NCBI GenBank assembly: GCA_021850095.1
Contig: JAJZRX010000014.1
Span: forward strand, 1 to 52,583
Direction of reading: 5' to 3'
Length of the DNA stretch: 52,583 nt
From: Deltaproteobacteria bacterium
GTDB taxonomy: Bacteria > Desulfobacterota > Desulfuromonadia > Geobacterales > Pseudopelobacteraceae
Part shown: positions 1-8,315 of the stretch, piece after piece
Layout: each line of letters opens with the position of its first letter
How positions within the stretch are numbered: the stretch's first letter is position 1
Translations under genes and position numbers: made by a program
The notes under the pieces: generated by a model
The model's input: the letters and a program-made list of their open reading frames with translations, nothing else
Told to the model about the DNA's origin: nothing
The model's database searches: none

Positions 1-2
1 AT

Positions 3-143
3 AGTTACGAGAGTGCGCCGGCCGATTTTTTACTCAATGTCAAGCAAAAAATGCAACATCACGCTGAATTTATTACGTTTTTACATTCTCAAAGAACCAT
101 GCAAAGACCTAACCGGAAGAAGCTGAAACAACTGAAACATTAG
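3..143 (+). CDS. 3' end of an unidentified protein (partial)
   Basis: An open frame enters from the left edge and ends at TAG 141-143, giving 46 residues. The tail is rich in Lys/Arg/His/Gln and ends RKKLKQLKH. It points toward the convergent Ig-like lipoprotein gene. The composition looks like a soluble, basic C-terminus, possibly of a DNA- or RNA-binding protein, but I do not recognise the family. It is reported because the frame is open to the window edge and the residue composition is protein-like; a chance open frame of this length is possible. Confidence 0.35.
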   Translation, partial: SYESAPADFLLNVKQKMQHHAEFITFLHSQRTMQRPNRKKLKQLKH

Positions 144-216
144 TGTAAAGATTAGAACGTATATCGACAAAGTAGCAGATTTCATATCAACTCCAGTATT
201 TTAATGATTATATAAA

Positions 217-1026
217 TCAGTTTGTTACGGTAAGCTGGGTTGAACCAGACGCCATAAACGGAAGCACAGTATTATTATGGCCAATAATATCTGCTTCAGC
301 TTCCCATAATACGGTGATTACATGCTGGGAAGGCGCGATAGAAGGTGTCAAAATATCGATTGAAACAGGAACATTCGCAACTCCTCTGGAATCAGTAACC
401 ACCGTAATCGTTCCTGGAGGAGCTATAATTTCAGTTCCTGCGTTTGGAAAAAACACGACCTGATCGCCCACACGCTGATTGTTTATGGTTTTCACTGATA
501 ACGTAATATTCTGGTTCTGAACAGGATTACCGAGTGAATCCTTAAATGTCAAAGCAAGGTTCTCTGCAACACATCTAACTATTTGATTTGTACTACCTGT
601 GGCAGCATAAGTTGAATCAGCCGGAGGGGCGAGTGTAAGTGTCGGCGTTGTTACAGTAACTTGAACTGATGTGCTCCTGATACCATCTACGACTGCCACG
701 AGGTTTACTGTTTTAGGTGTCGTAATAACACTAAGCGGCTGCAGGGGGATATTGGCAACACCATTATTATTCAAATACCCACTACCACTGGGTATTAGCG
801 AAGTATTATCAGACAGGATACTCACCGATTTCCCATTATATGCCGTGCTTACCGGTGATGTAAAAGTGACGGTGCCTGAAAAGGTTGAACCTGTCCCCAC
901 AGAGGTTTTGTTAACAACTAGCGTAACGCTGCCGTTTGTGTTATCACCGCCACCGCCGCCACATGACGAAAGCATGGCAATACTAAAAACCACCAACAAA
1001 GTCTTTACACAACGAAATATCCGCAT
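217..1026 (-). CDS. Ig-like (Big-type) repeat lipoprotein
   Basis: A 269-residue predicted lipoprotein. The N-terminus is MRIFRCVKTLL followed by a hydrophobic stretch and lipobox L19-S-S-C22, then a poly-Gly linker. The rest is Ser/Thr/Val-rich beta sequence in two Ig-like units (about 35-135 and 135-265) of bacterial Ig/invasin type. The start is ATG at 1026 because GGAGG lies 6 nt upstream; a longer frame from 1044 would translate through that ribosome site. It is the last gene of the minus-strand pilus run, 41 nt after the Uma2 gene, so it may be co-transcribed. A cell-surface or adhesive role is inferred from the domain type only. Confidence 0.72.
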   Translation of the reverse strand: MRIFRCVKTLLVVFSIAMLSSCGGGGGDNTNGSVTLVVNKTSVGTGSTFSGTVTFTSPVSTAYNGKSVSILSDNTSLIPSGSGYLNNNGVANIPLQPLSVITTPKTVNLVAVVDGIRSTSVQVTVTTPTLTLAPPADSTYAATGSTNQIVRCVAENLALTFKDSLGNPVQNQNITLSVKTINNQRVGDQVVFFPNAGTEIIAPPGTITVVTDSRGVANVPVSIDILTPSIAPSQHVITVLWEAEADIIGHNNTVLPFMASGSTQLTVTN

Positions 1027-1067
1027 GAAACCTCCATTTTCCAACTAATGATTAGTGACCTAAATAT

Positions 1068-1655
1068 TTACGATTCCGCAAAAACATCCGCCAAATCAAC
1101 CACTAGCTCACCCAGCAACGGCACGGCAATCTTGTGATCGTCAGCGTAACGCTCCAGCTTGCCGTAGGTCTGATCATCACCAAGCTTGAAAACCAGCACC
1201 GTCTTCTCGGCAGGGTGAACAATCCAGTATTCCTTGACACCATGGCGCTGATACAGATCAAACTTGATCGTCAGATCATTCTTGCCGGTGGATGGGGAAG
1301 AAATTTCAATGATCAGATCCGGTGCGCCGTTGCAGCCGCGCTCGTCAAGCTTGTTTTTATCGCAGATAACAACAATATCCGGCTGCACAACGGTTTCAAC
1401 ATAATTGTCACTTACTGCAGCTGAATCAGCCAGGCGAACATCAAAAGGCGCTGCAAATACTTTGCAAAGCTTGCCTTTCAAATGATTTGCAAACTGAACA
1501 AACAGTTCTCCAGACAATTCCTGATGGCGCCTTCCCGGCGACGGACTCATGGCATAGGCCACGCCGTCGATAATCTCCCAGCGCTGGTCGTCCGGCCAGG
1601 TCAGATAATCGGCATAAGTGTATTTTTCACCCTGTTTTTCCATCGGAAACAGCAT
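1068..1655 (-). CDS. Uma2 family (DUF820) putative PD-(D/E)XK nuclease, copy B
   Basis: 195 residues, full length for the Uma2/DUF820 family, which has a restriction-endonuclease-like fold. Visible family marks are YADYLTWPDDQRWEIIDG at the N-terminus, QPDIVVICD, APDLIIEISSPST, and KFDLYQRHGVKEYWIV, which supply the D...E-x-x...K catalytic pattern. The start ATG at 1655 has GGAG overlapping the stop of the preceding gene, 9 nt upstream. It is a tandem paralogue of the gene at 1662-2246, sharing an almost identical central block. The substrate is unknown; the family is common in Geobacter and cyanobacteria. Confidence 0.85.
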   Translation of the reverse strand: MLFPMEKQGEKYTYADYLTWPDDQRWEIIDGVAYAMSPSPGRRHQELSGELFVQFANHLKGKLCKVFAAPFDVRLADSAAVSDNYVETVVQPDIVVICDKNKLDERGCNGAPDLIIEISSPSTGKNDLTIKFDLYQRHGVKEYWIVHPAEKTVLVFKLGDDQTYGKLERYADDHKIAVPLLGELVVDLADVFAES

Positions 1656-1661
1656 ACTCTT

Positions 1662-2246
1662 TTACTCCGCAAAGACATCCGCTAAATCAACGACCAGATC
1701 ATCCAACAGCGGCACAGCAATCTTGTGACCGACAGCGTAACGCGCCGGCGTGCCATAGACCATATCCTCACCAAGCTTAAAAACCAGCACCGTTTGCTCG
1801 GCCGGGAGAACAATCCAGTATTCCTTGACGCCGTGACGCTGATACAGTTCAAACTTGACCGTCAGATCGTTTTTACCGGTGGATGGAGAAGTAATTTCAA
1901 TGATCAGATCCGGGGCACCGTTGCAGCCGCGCTCGTCAAGCTTGTTATTATCGCAGATAACAACAATATCCGGCTGCACAACGGTTTCAACATAATTGTC
2001 ACTTACTGCAGCTGAATCAGCCAGGCGAACATCAAAAGGTGCCCAGAACAGTTCACATTTTTTTCCTTCCAGATGAGCATTAATCCGGGTAGCAAGCTTT
2101 CTGATGATTCTTTGGTGGATTGTTGTTGGTGCCGGACTCATGGCATAGGCCACACCATCGATGATTTCCCAGCGCTGTTCGTCCGGCCAGGTCAGATAAT
2201 CGGCGTAGGTCCAACGCTGGCTGTCGTCCCGCTGGGCTAAAGGCAT
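1662..2246 (-). CDS. Uma2 family (DUF820) putative PD-(D/E)XK nuclease, copy A
   Basis: About 194 residues with the same family marks as its neighbour: ADYLTWPDEQRWEIIDG, QPDIVVICDNNK, APDLIIEITSPST and KFELYQRHGVKEYWIV. The N-terminal third (IHQRIIRKLATRINAHLEG) differs clearly from copy B, while the centre is nearly identical. ATG 2246 is preferred over the in-frame GTG at 2255 because AGGG sits 8 nt before the ATG and would be consumed by the GTG start. It begins about 10 nt after the pilQ stop codon, so it is probably read through from the pilMNOPQ transcript. Nuclease activity is inferred from the family. Confidence 0.83.
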   Translation of the reverse strand: MPLAQRDDSQRWTYADYLTWPDEQRWEIIDGVAYAMSPAPTTIHQRIIRKLATRINAHLEGKKCELFWAPFDVRLADSAAVSDNYVETVVQPDIVVICDNNKLDERGCNGAPDLIIEITSPSTGKNDLTVKFELYQRHGVKEYWIVLPAEQTVLVFKLGEDMVYGTPARYAVGHKIAVPLLDDLVVDLADVFAE

Positions 2247-2256
2247 GACCGGCACC

Positions 2257-4971
2257 CTAGATCGTACCGAGAATCCGAGGGGTGATGAAAATCAGAAGCT
2301 CGGTCTTTGTCTTGGTTTTGTTGTTGGTTTTGAAAAGTTTGCCCAGCAGCGGAATGTCCATCAGGTAGGGCACGCCGTCGTCGGAGCTGTTGTCGGAATC
2401 CACATAAATACCGCCGATAACGGTCGTTTCCCCGTCGCGCAGCAGCATTTCGGTGGTGGCCTGTTTCTTGTTGATCGGCGGCGCAGTGGTTCCAGTGGAC
2501 TGACCGGGCGAGTCGTTCTTGGCGTCGATCTTCATGCTGATGGTGCCGTTGGCGTTGATGTGCGGTGTGACTTCCAGGGAAAGCGCCGCTTCGATAAACT
2601 TGGTCTCAACCTTGTCGGAAGTAGAGGAGGTATAGGGGATCTGCTGACCCTGGGTGATCTTGGCGGTCTTGTTGTTCAGGGTCGCCACTTTGGGGGTCGA
2701 CACGATCTTGACCATGCCGGCGCTGGCGGCGGCGTTCAAGCGCAGGTCAAGCTGGATATTGCTGGAAAGGGTGCCGAAGGATATGCCCATGGTGCCGCCG
2801 GCAGTGGTGCCAGTGCCTCTGGTGGGCGGAGCAGAGGTCAAGCCGCCGAAACCGGTATCCAGTGAATTTATTCCAAGGAACGAGGCTGAACCGTCCCGGA
2901 AATGAACGCCCCAGTTGACCCCCAGATTGCGGGTAAAGGTTGAACTTGCCTCCACGATTCTGGCTTCGATCATCACCTGTTTTTCCGGCACATCCAGCTG
3001 CGCCAGCAGCCTTCTCATATCATCAAGATTCTGGGGGATGTCCTTGACAATAACCTTGTTGGTGCGCACGTCCTGGGAAATGATTCCGCGGTCGCTCTTC
3101 AGTCCGTTGAACTGACTGGCGATGGTGGCTATGTCGGCATAATTGATATTGAACGTTTCCGTACGCAGTTCGATCGATCTGGTCAGGGCCTTTCTGATCT
3201 CCTGCTCTTCCTCGGCCTGGGATTTAAACTTGCCCTTGCCCTTGATCAGGATGATGTTGCCGTCTTCGCGTTTGTCGAGCCCCTTGGTGTCCAGGATGAT
3301 GTCCAGCGCCTGATCCCAGGGAACGTTGACGAGTTTCAGACTGATGGCGCCGGTGACATCGTCGCCCAGCACGAAGTTCTTGTTGCTGACTTCCGAAAGC
3401 AGCTGAAAAATCTTGCGGACTTCGGCATCGGCGAACTCAAGGGTAACCTTGCGCCCCCGGTAGACCTTGCCGCTTGCGGATTGTTTGACGGGAGTTTCGG
3501 CCACAGAGGCGAATTCGGATGACAGCTCATCATCGCGAGACTTGGCAGCTTTGGGACGGGCGGCCTTCGGCATGGCATCCGTCGTTTCGATGGCCAGTCT
3601 TTCGGCCGTGAGACCAGTCGGATGCTTGATGTCAAGCAGCAGCACATCACCTTCCTGGCGGATTTCGTACGAGGCCGGGTTGCGCATGGCTACCCGGATT
3701 TTGGTGTCATTGCCTTTTTTGGTCTTGACCGCCAGCGGAGTGACCCGCATGACCGGCGACACAAAAGCATGGGTCTCGAGGGAACGTTGCAGGTTTTTGG
3801 GCAGCAGCGCGTTCTTGATCGTCAGGGTGATAAAACCGGGGGTTTTTACCGGCTGCTCATAGCTTACGGCACCCTTGACGGTGACGGAAACGCGGGAGAT
3901 GTCTTCGACAACCTGAAAATCGATCATTTCAATGGTCGTCGGCAGATTGGTGCTGGCGGGAGCCTTGGCGGGTTTCTCCGCCGCTGCGGGAGCGGCAGGC
4001 GCTGCAACCGGTGTTTTTGCAGCAACCGCGGCCGGCTTGGCAGGTTTTTCAGCAGTCTCTTCCGAACGGGTGGCAGCCAGCTTCATGGTGTCAGCGGACT
4101 TTTTCTGATTCAGGGTTATCAAAACTCCGTCAGCGGTATTTTCGGCGCTGGCTTCCGGAAAAGAAGAGTTGACGGCATCAAAAACGACCCGCACCTTGTC
4201 CGGATACAGCCCTACCCGCGCCGAAGCCACGCCGGCCGAATTGAGTGCCAGAAGCCGGGTTGCAAGCGCGCTCTGCGCATTCAACAGGTCAATAACGTAG
4301 CGTTCCGGCTGATTCAGGCGAAAAGCCTTGTACTCTTTGATCGTACCGTCCAGGGCCAGCAGAATCGTGTTATCTCGGGCTGTGATGGAGGTCAGCCTGG
4401 CGCTGGAGATCTCGGGTTCTGCCGCCACTGGGGAGGCCGGCTGCTCAAGTGCCGCAACGGAAGACTCTTCGGCAAGCGGCTGGACTGGTGCGGAAGACAG
4501 GGGCGCGGCAGCTTGCTGGTCGGCAAGCATCGGGAACGACACCTTCAGTTCGCCCGGATTGGCCGGCGACGCGGTCAGAATCGCCTCCACATCCTTGACC
4601 AGTTCCACTTCTATACGGGTCAGCACCCCGGCTTCAGTTTCAAATTTGCTGACGGAGACCGTTTTGAAATTGCCCTTATTGACCACCAGCGGGGCATTGA
4701 TGGCACCCGTTGATGTCTGCGACAGATCGATAACCAGCCGCAGAGGGGACGTTGTTTTATAGCTCGTGTAGGTGGAGGGTCGGGACAGTTTGATAAACAG
4801 TTCGGCCGAGTTCCCCTCACCGATCGCAGCAATCGACTCAATTGCGGAAATCTTCGCGGCACCGGATTCCAGAGCAGCGGACTCTGCCCTTTCCGGCAGG
4901 CTTATCAACAAGCCTGCCAAGGCAACAACGGCAAAGGCTGACATCATCAATGCTTTTGTCATCCACTTCAT
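2257..4971 (-). CDS. pilQ: Type IV pilus secretin PilQ
   Basis: A 904-residue outer-membrane secretin forming the gated pore through which the pilus passes. Order: signal peptide (1-32, cleavage near AES-AA); three AMIN-type peptidoglycan-binding beta domains (about 44-146, 190-288, 346-450) separated by Ala/Pro/Lys linkers; an STN/N0 domain (about 505-575); an N1 domain (604-660); and the secretin core (665-902), including VPYLMDIPLLGKLF and the terminal LLIFITPRI. It is longer than gamma-proteobacterial PilQ (about 700 aa), mainly through the AMIN/linker half. It follows pilP by 10 nt and closes the pilMNOPQ set. Confidence 0.96.
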   Translation of the reverse strand: MKWMTKALMMSAFAVVALAGLLISLPERAESAALESGAAKISAIESIAAIGEGNSAELFIKLSRPSTYTSYKTTSPLRLVIDLSQTSTGAINAPLVVNKGNFKTVSVSKFETEAGVLTRIEVELVKDVEAILTASPANPGELKVSFPMLADQQAAAPLSSAPVQPLAEESSVAALEQPASPVAAEPEISSARLTSITARDNTILLALDGTIKEYKAFRLNQPERYVIDLLNAQSALATRLLALNSAGVASARVGLYPDKVRVVFDAVNSSFPEASAENTADGVLITLNQKKSADTMKLAATRSEETAEKPAKPAAVAAKTPVAAPAAPAAAEKPAKAPASTNLPTTIEMIDFQVVEDISRVSVTVKGAVSYEQPVKTPGFITLTIKNALLPKNLQRSLETHAFVSPVMRVTPLAVKTKKGNDTKIRVAMRNPASYEIRQEGDVLLLDIKHPTGLTAERLAIETTDAMPKAARPKAAKSRDDELSSEFASVAETPVKQSASGKVYRGRKVTLEFADAEVRKIFQLLSEVSNKNFVLGDDVTGAISLKLVNVPWDQALDIILDTKGLDKREDGNIILIKGKGKFKSQAEEEQEIRKALTRSIELRTETFNINYADIATIASQFNGLKSDRGIISQDVRTNKVIVKDIPQNLDDMRRLLAQLDVPEKQVMIEARIVEASSTFTRNLGVNWGVHFRDGSASFLGINSLDTGFGGLTSAPPTRGTGTTAGGTMGISFGTLSSNIQLDLRLNAAASAGMVKIVSTPKVATLNNKTAKITQGQQIPYTSSTSDKVETKFIEAALSLEVTPHINANGTISMKIDAKNDSPGQSTGTTAPPINKKQATTEMLLRDGETTVIGGIYVDSDNSSDDGVPYLMDIPLLGKLFKTNNKTKTKTELLIFITPRILGTI

Positions 4972-4981
4972 GAAGAACTCC

Positions 4982-5542
4982 TTACTGTTTCCGGGGAAGG
5001 GTTAATTTGATAGTTTGCGAGCGAACCCTGCCGTTGTCGTCCCTGAACTGCTCAACCACATCAACGCTCCGGGAAGTTATCGAAGAAACCTTCCCGCCGT
5101 TTTTACCGATAGTCATGCCGGTCTTGAGCACATAGCCCTTGCCGCCAGGATCCGTGACCATGGCCTGACTATCCTTACCGCCGGTGATAATGCCGATCAG
5201 CTTGAACTGATTAACATCAAAACTGTGTAACGGCAGCGCGTTGCGCAGGGCTTTACCGCCAGCGGCGGCGTTCTCGGCCGGGGCGACCTTCACCGTAATG
5301 AAAGGCTTGAAGGGATCCTTCTTTTTGCTGAAGTCAAACTGACTGGCAACAGGCGCACCAACGGCCTGGGCAGAGCTGAACGGTTTTTGCACCGCTTGGG
5401 CCTGAACAGGAGCCGGCTTGGGGGCTTGGGGGGCCGGAGGAGGAGGCTGATCCTTTTTACAGGCGGAAAGCGCCAGCAGACAGACCAGAGCCGCACAAAG
5501 AAACGGTGCCGGCTTATTTTTTCGGAGCAGGTTTTTTATCAT
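4982..5542 (-). CDS. pilP: Type IV pilus assembly lipoprotein PilP
   Basis: About 186 residues. A signal segment ends in lipobox L-S-A-C28, followed by a Pro/Ala/Gln linker (KKDQPPPPAPQAPKPAPVQ) and a C-terminal beta domain (about 90-186, containing FDVNQFKLIGIITGG and VLKTGMTIGKNGGKV) that is the PilP fold. PilP links the inner-membrane PilN/PilO pair to PilQ. The start is taken at ATG 5542 (MIKNLLRK), which overlaps the end of pilO by 29 nt; the frame is open further upstream, but only inside pilO. The order pilO-pilP-pilQ is conserved. Confidence 0.92.
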   Translation of the reverse strand: MIKNLLRKNKPAPFLCAALVCLLALSACKKDQPPPPAPQAPKPAPVQAQAVQKPFSSAQAVGAPVASQFDFSKKKDPFKPFITVKVAPAENAAAGGKALRNALPLHSFDVNQFKLIGIITGGKDSQAMVTDPGGKGYVLKTGMTIGKNGGKVSSITSRSVDVVEQFRDDNGRVRSQTIKLTLPRKQ

Positions 5543-6122
5543 CCTTAATCTCTTTCTTATCAAGGAAGCGGAATGTTGTGGCAAGACAGTTTACCTTGGT
5601 CATCATGCGATTATTGACATTTTTAACATCGGAGAAAGCAACATTGGTTATATTCACGATACGGGGGAGATTGGCCACGGAAGCAAAGAAATTGGCCACG
5701 CTGAAATAGGAGCCGGAAACGACTATGTCAACCGGTACTTCGGCATAGAAATCCTTGGCAGCTTCAGCCTGGGGACGGAAAACCAGAAAATCCAGCCCGG
5801 CGCTTTTACCGAGAGCGGTTATGCTGGTCAGCAGCGACGGAATTTCCTTGGAATTAGGCAGCTCGGTCAAGGCATGCACCAGTTCGAGATTCAACTGTTC
5901 ATATTCAGCCTTGAGCTTGGGGAGATTGTTGGCAATGCGGGTTTTTTCGTCGATCTCACCCTGAAGCTTTGAAAGCTGCACCTTCAGGTCGGTCAACTCT
6001 TTGTGTTTGGGAAGGTACAGAAACCAGACCAGTGCGGCGGCTTCAACGACAGCTATCAGCACCAGAATCAAAATTCTCTGTTTTGCAGGAAGTTTCAGTA
6101 TTTTTTCAACTTGAGGATCCAT
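5514..6122 (-). CDS. pilO: Type IV pilus inner-membrane protein PilO
   Basis: 202 residues: a short cytoplasmic start (MDPQVEKILKLPAKQR), one membrane helix (about 18-38), a coiled coil (about 40-85) and a ferredoxin-like periplasmic domain. It pairs with PilN as the inner-membrane alignment ring. ATG 6122 is chosen because it lies 28 nt after pilN ends and is preceded by GGATGG; the upstream in-frame extension would be Arg-rich and lie inside pilN. The Lys-rich C-terminus overlaps the start of pilP. Confidence 0.93.
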   Translation of the reverse strand: MDPQVEKILKLPAKQRILILVLIAVVEAAALVWFLYLPKHKELTDLKVQLSKLQGEIDEKTRIANNLPKLKAEYEQLNLELVHALTELPNSKEIPSLLTSITALGKSAGLDFLVFRPQAEAAKDFYAEVPVDIVVSGSYFSVANFFASVANLPRIVNITNVAFSDVKNVNNRMMTKVNCLATTFRFLDKKEIKDDKKPAPKK

Positions 6123-6150
6123 AGCAGACCATCCTGACTGATTTCGGCGG

Positions 6151-6726
6151 TTATTTTTTGGCTGGTACCGGCGGCTGCGGCGGCAGCGCAGATTCAACTT
6201 TCATGGCAATATCGAACTTCTTCAGCTTTGTATCCGCAAGCACTGTTTGCTCCGAAACCACCAGTTCGACGGACATATAATCGGGCGACGCTTCCAGAGC
6301 CCTCATAAACTGGGCAATCAACTCTTCGGTGTAGGCAATGCCGGAAACTTTTATGTCCGACCCGTTTTCACTGTAACTGGTCAGCCACAACTGATCCGGG
6401 GCTGCATCGCTCAAGGTGGCCAGGCGCTGTGCCGGTCCCTTTTTGTTTTTTCGCAACTGCGCCAGCACATCCAGCTTCTTTTTGACCTGCTCTTTGAGGG
6501 TTTTCAGCTCTTCCAGCTTGCCGATTCTGGCCTTGAGCTCGCTGATCTTGTTATTGGCAGCGGTGATTTCGTTCTTGGTATCAGCAACCTGAACACGCTT
6601 GACAAAATAAAGCGTCAGCACCGTCGCGGCGACAACCGCCAGCACCGCGCAGAAGATGACGATCTGCTGAACAGCCGTTTCCTTCTTTTTTGCCGCCCGG
6701 ACGGGTAAAAGGTTTATTTTTATCAT
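6151..6726 (-). CDS. pilN: Type IV pilus inner-membrane protein PilN
   Basis: 191 residues. It opens with the conserved MIKINLLP motif that docks into the groove of PilM, followed by one membrane helix (about 20-42), a coiled coil (about 48-90) and a periplasmic domain. Start and pilM stop overlap in ATGA (6723-6726), which indicates translational coupling with pilM. Together with PilM, PilO and PilP it forms the platform that aligns the pilus motor with the secretin. Confidence 0.95.
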   Translation of the reverse strand: MIKINLLPVRAAKKKETAVQQIVIFCAVLAVVAATVLTLYFVKRVQVADTKNEITAANNKISELKARIGKLEELKTLKEQVKKKLDVLAQLRKNKKGPAQRLATLSDAAPDQLWLTSYSENGSDIKVSGIAYTEELIAQFMRALEASPDYMSVELVVSEQTVLADTKLKKFDIAMKVESALPPQPPVPAKK

Positions 6727-7778
6727 TTGTCCCCTATCCTCCTGATGGCAAGCCCGACCGGTACTGCCATCAGCGGGCCGATTTCCTGAAGGTATTCAGG
6801 GTCAAAATCTTTCTCGTTATATTTCAGGCGGGCAAAGGGGTTGAGCCTGTCCACCGGCAAACCGGTTTTTTCTGAAATGGCGGTCACCAGATTATACACT
6901 TTCGATCCGCCACCGCTTACATAGACAGTGGTAATCCGCTCATCACTCGCCGTTGAGTTATAAAAATCCAGCGACCGGCGGATCTCCTGGGTAATGGAAT
7001 CATTAACCTTTGAGATAAGATCGATCAGCTGCGCGTTGCCGGTTTCATGAATCAGGATCTTGCCCGTCTCCGCTTCCTGCCTGCTCAAGCCGAGCTGTTT
7101 CTGGATTTCCTCGGTATAAAGATTGCCACCCATCTGAACGTCACGCGTAAACAGGGTGATTCCTTCCTTGACCACATTGATATTCATGACACTTGCGCCG
7201 ATGTTTATCAGGGCAGCGATCTCGCCTTGAGCGGCATCGTGATTGATCTCGAAAGCGTTCTGAACGGCAAAGGAATCCACATCCACAACCGAAAGGTGCA
7301 GGGCGGCATCGTTGAACACGGCCACATAATCGTTGATGATGTCTTTTTTACTGGCCACCAGCAGCACGTTCATCTTGGAGGGATCGTTGCTGTCGGGAGA
7401 CAGGATCTGGAAATCCATATTCACATCGTTGATATCGAAGGGAATATACTGCTCGGCTTCCCAGGAGATCTGATCCTCCAGCTCTTCCTGCGGCATGGTC
7501 GGCAGAACGATCTTCCGGATGATGACCGAATTGCCGGAGATGGAACAGGCGACATACTTTACCTTTATCCCCAGGCTGGAGACAAGATTCCTGACGACTC
7601 CGGCAATTGCGGAACTGTCCATCAGACTATTGTCAACAATAGCTTCCGGAGGCAGCGGAATAATTCCGGCGTTCAGCAGCTGGTAAGAACCCTTGTTATC
7701 TTTCAGCTGTACCAGTTTGATGGAACTGGATCCAACGTCGATACCGATAACCTCTTTTTTCTTTTTGAAAAGAAACAT
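6723..7778 (-). CDS. pilM: Type IV pilus assembly ATPase-like protein PilM
   Basis: 351 residues with the FtsA/actin fold. The phosphate-1 motif is visible as VIGIDVGSSSIKLVQL, the middle carries IGASVMNINVV, and the C-terminal adenosine motif is VYVSGGGSKVYNL. It also has EEQ-type IsWEAEQYIPFDINDV, typical of PilM. It is cytoplasmic and binds the N-terminal peptide of PilN. It is the first pil gene after the small HTH gene (11-nt gap), and both lie downstream of the riboswitch leader at about 8161-8310. Confidence 0.96.
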   Translation of the reverse strand: MFLFKKKKEVIGIDVGSSSIKLVQLKDNKGSYQLLNAGIIPLPPEAIVDNSLMDSSAIAGVVRNLVSSLGIKVKYVACSISGNSVIIRKIVLPTMPQEELEDQISWEAEQYIPFDINDVNMDFQILSPDSNDPSKMNVLLVASKKDIINDYVAVFNDAALHLSVVDVDSFAVQNAFEINHDAAQGEIAALINIGASVMNINVVKEGITLFTRDVQMGGNLYTEEIQKQLGLSRQEAETGKILIHETGNAQLIDLISKVNDSITQEIRRSLDFYNSTASDERITTVYVSGGGSKVYNLVTAISEKTGLPVDRLNPFARLKYNEKDFDPEYLQEIGPLMAVPVGLAIRRIGDK

Positions 7779-7789
7779 ATCCGGTCCCG

Positions 7790-7996
7790 TTATCCTTGAT
7801 CCTGAAACACTTTGTTTTTGTCTTCAAGACTGAAGCCCAGTGCTAGAATTATCTTCCGCATGGTTTCCATTCGACAAAGTTCACCACGCTCAACCCGATC
7901 GATAGTCAAGGGGGAAACGCCCGACTTGCGGGCAAGCTCCGATTTGCTCATCAAGCGGGATTCCCGAATTGACTTTACTTTGTTTTGGTTCTTCAT
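7790..7996 (-). CDS. Small XRE/Cro-CI family HTH protein
   Basis: 68 residues, nearly all one helix-turn-helix domain: KSELARKSGVSPLTIDRVERGE is the HTH, followed by helices METMRKIILALGFS. There is no sensor domain. It is the first gene after the riboswitch-controlled terminator and sits 11 nt before pilM, so its expression should follow the pilus assembly operon. It could act as a local regulator of the pilus genes, which is an inference from position. The ribosome site is weak (GGATG about 10 nt before ATG 7996). Confidence 0.88.
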   Translation of the reverse strand: MKNQNKVKSIRESRLMSKSELARKSGVSPLTIDRVERGELCRMETMRKIILALGFSLEDKNKVFQDQG

Positions 7997-8054
7997 AGCT
8001 TGAACATCCGGTTTTAATATTTCTTGTGAAACATTTACTACAACCGGCTTTTAA

Positions 8055-8060
8055 GTCAAG
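8055..8060 (-). promoter_or_regulatory. Possible weak internal promoter (-35) before the HTH gene
   Basis: TTGACT on the minus strand, with an AAATGT hexamer 17 nt downstream, sits between the riboswitch terminator and the HTH gene. The -10 match is poor. If active, it would give riboswitch-independent basal expression of the HTH-pilMNOPQ operon. Confidence 0.25.
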
Positions 8061-8160
8061 GTAATTTTATATAATTATGCATAATAGTTTCGACTGGCAT
8101 CATGGTTTCATACAACAATCCAGCCGACACGGCCAGCAGCGAAAACGGCAGCCAGAGCAC

Positions 8161-8211
8161 AAAAAAACCGGGCGCCTTTGTCTGTAGAGATCAGATCTTT
8201 CGGCGACCCGG
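8161..8211 (-). terminator. Intrinsic terminator overlapping the riboswitch
   Basis: On the minus strand, CCGGGTCGCC (8211-8202) can pair with GGCGCCCGG (8176-8168), with one bulged T, followed immediately by seven T residues (8167-8161). The 5' arm of this stem is the conserved 3' part of the GEMM-I aptamer. Folding of the aptamer and of the terminator should therefore exclude each other. This predicts an ON switch: ligand binding hides the 5' arm and lets RNA polymerase continue into the HTH-pilMNOPQ genes. Confidence 0.85.
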
Positions 8212-8280
8212 CTGTCTTCGTGAGACCCAATGGGCTTTCCGTCCCACCCTCGCGGATGGTTTAGTAGTATCGATTATCAG
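8195..8280 (-). promoter_or_regulatory. GEMM-I cyclic dinucleotide riboswitch aptamer (cGAMP-type candidate)
   Basis: Minus-strand RNA carries the GEMM-I core. AAACC opens stem P2, CCATCC-GCGA-GGGTGG, with a GNRA tetraloop; then ACGGAAAGCC; then hairpin P3, GTCT-CACGA-AGAC; then AGCCGGGTCGCCG. Aligning without gaps to the Vibrio Vc2 aptamer from the AAACC block puts A at the position equivalent to G20, with A47 conserved. An A at position 20 is the known mark of GEMM-Ib aptamers from Geobacter, which bind 3',3'-cGAMP rather than c-di-GMP. It lies in the leader of HTH-pilMNOPQ, with a good promoter upstream and a terminator downstream. Ligand preference is an inference from this one base. Confidence 0.88.
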
Positions 8281-8315
8281 TTATTTGACTTACACATTTA
8301 ATGAAGTTCTGGGCA

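Noticed and set aside
3622..4713. 363-aa + strand open frame opposite pilQ
   Set aside because: Antisense of the pilQ N-terminal half, Arg/Gln/His-rich, no family motif.
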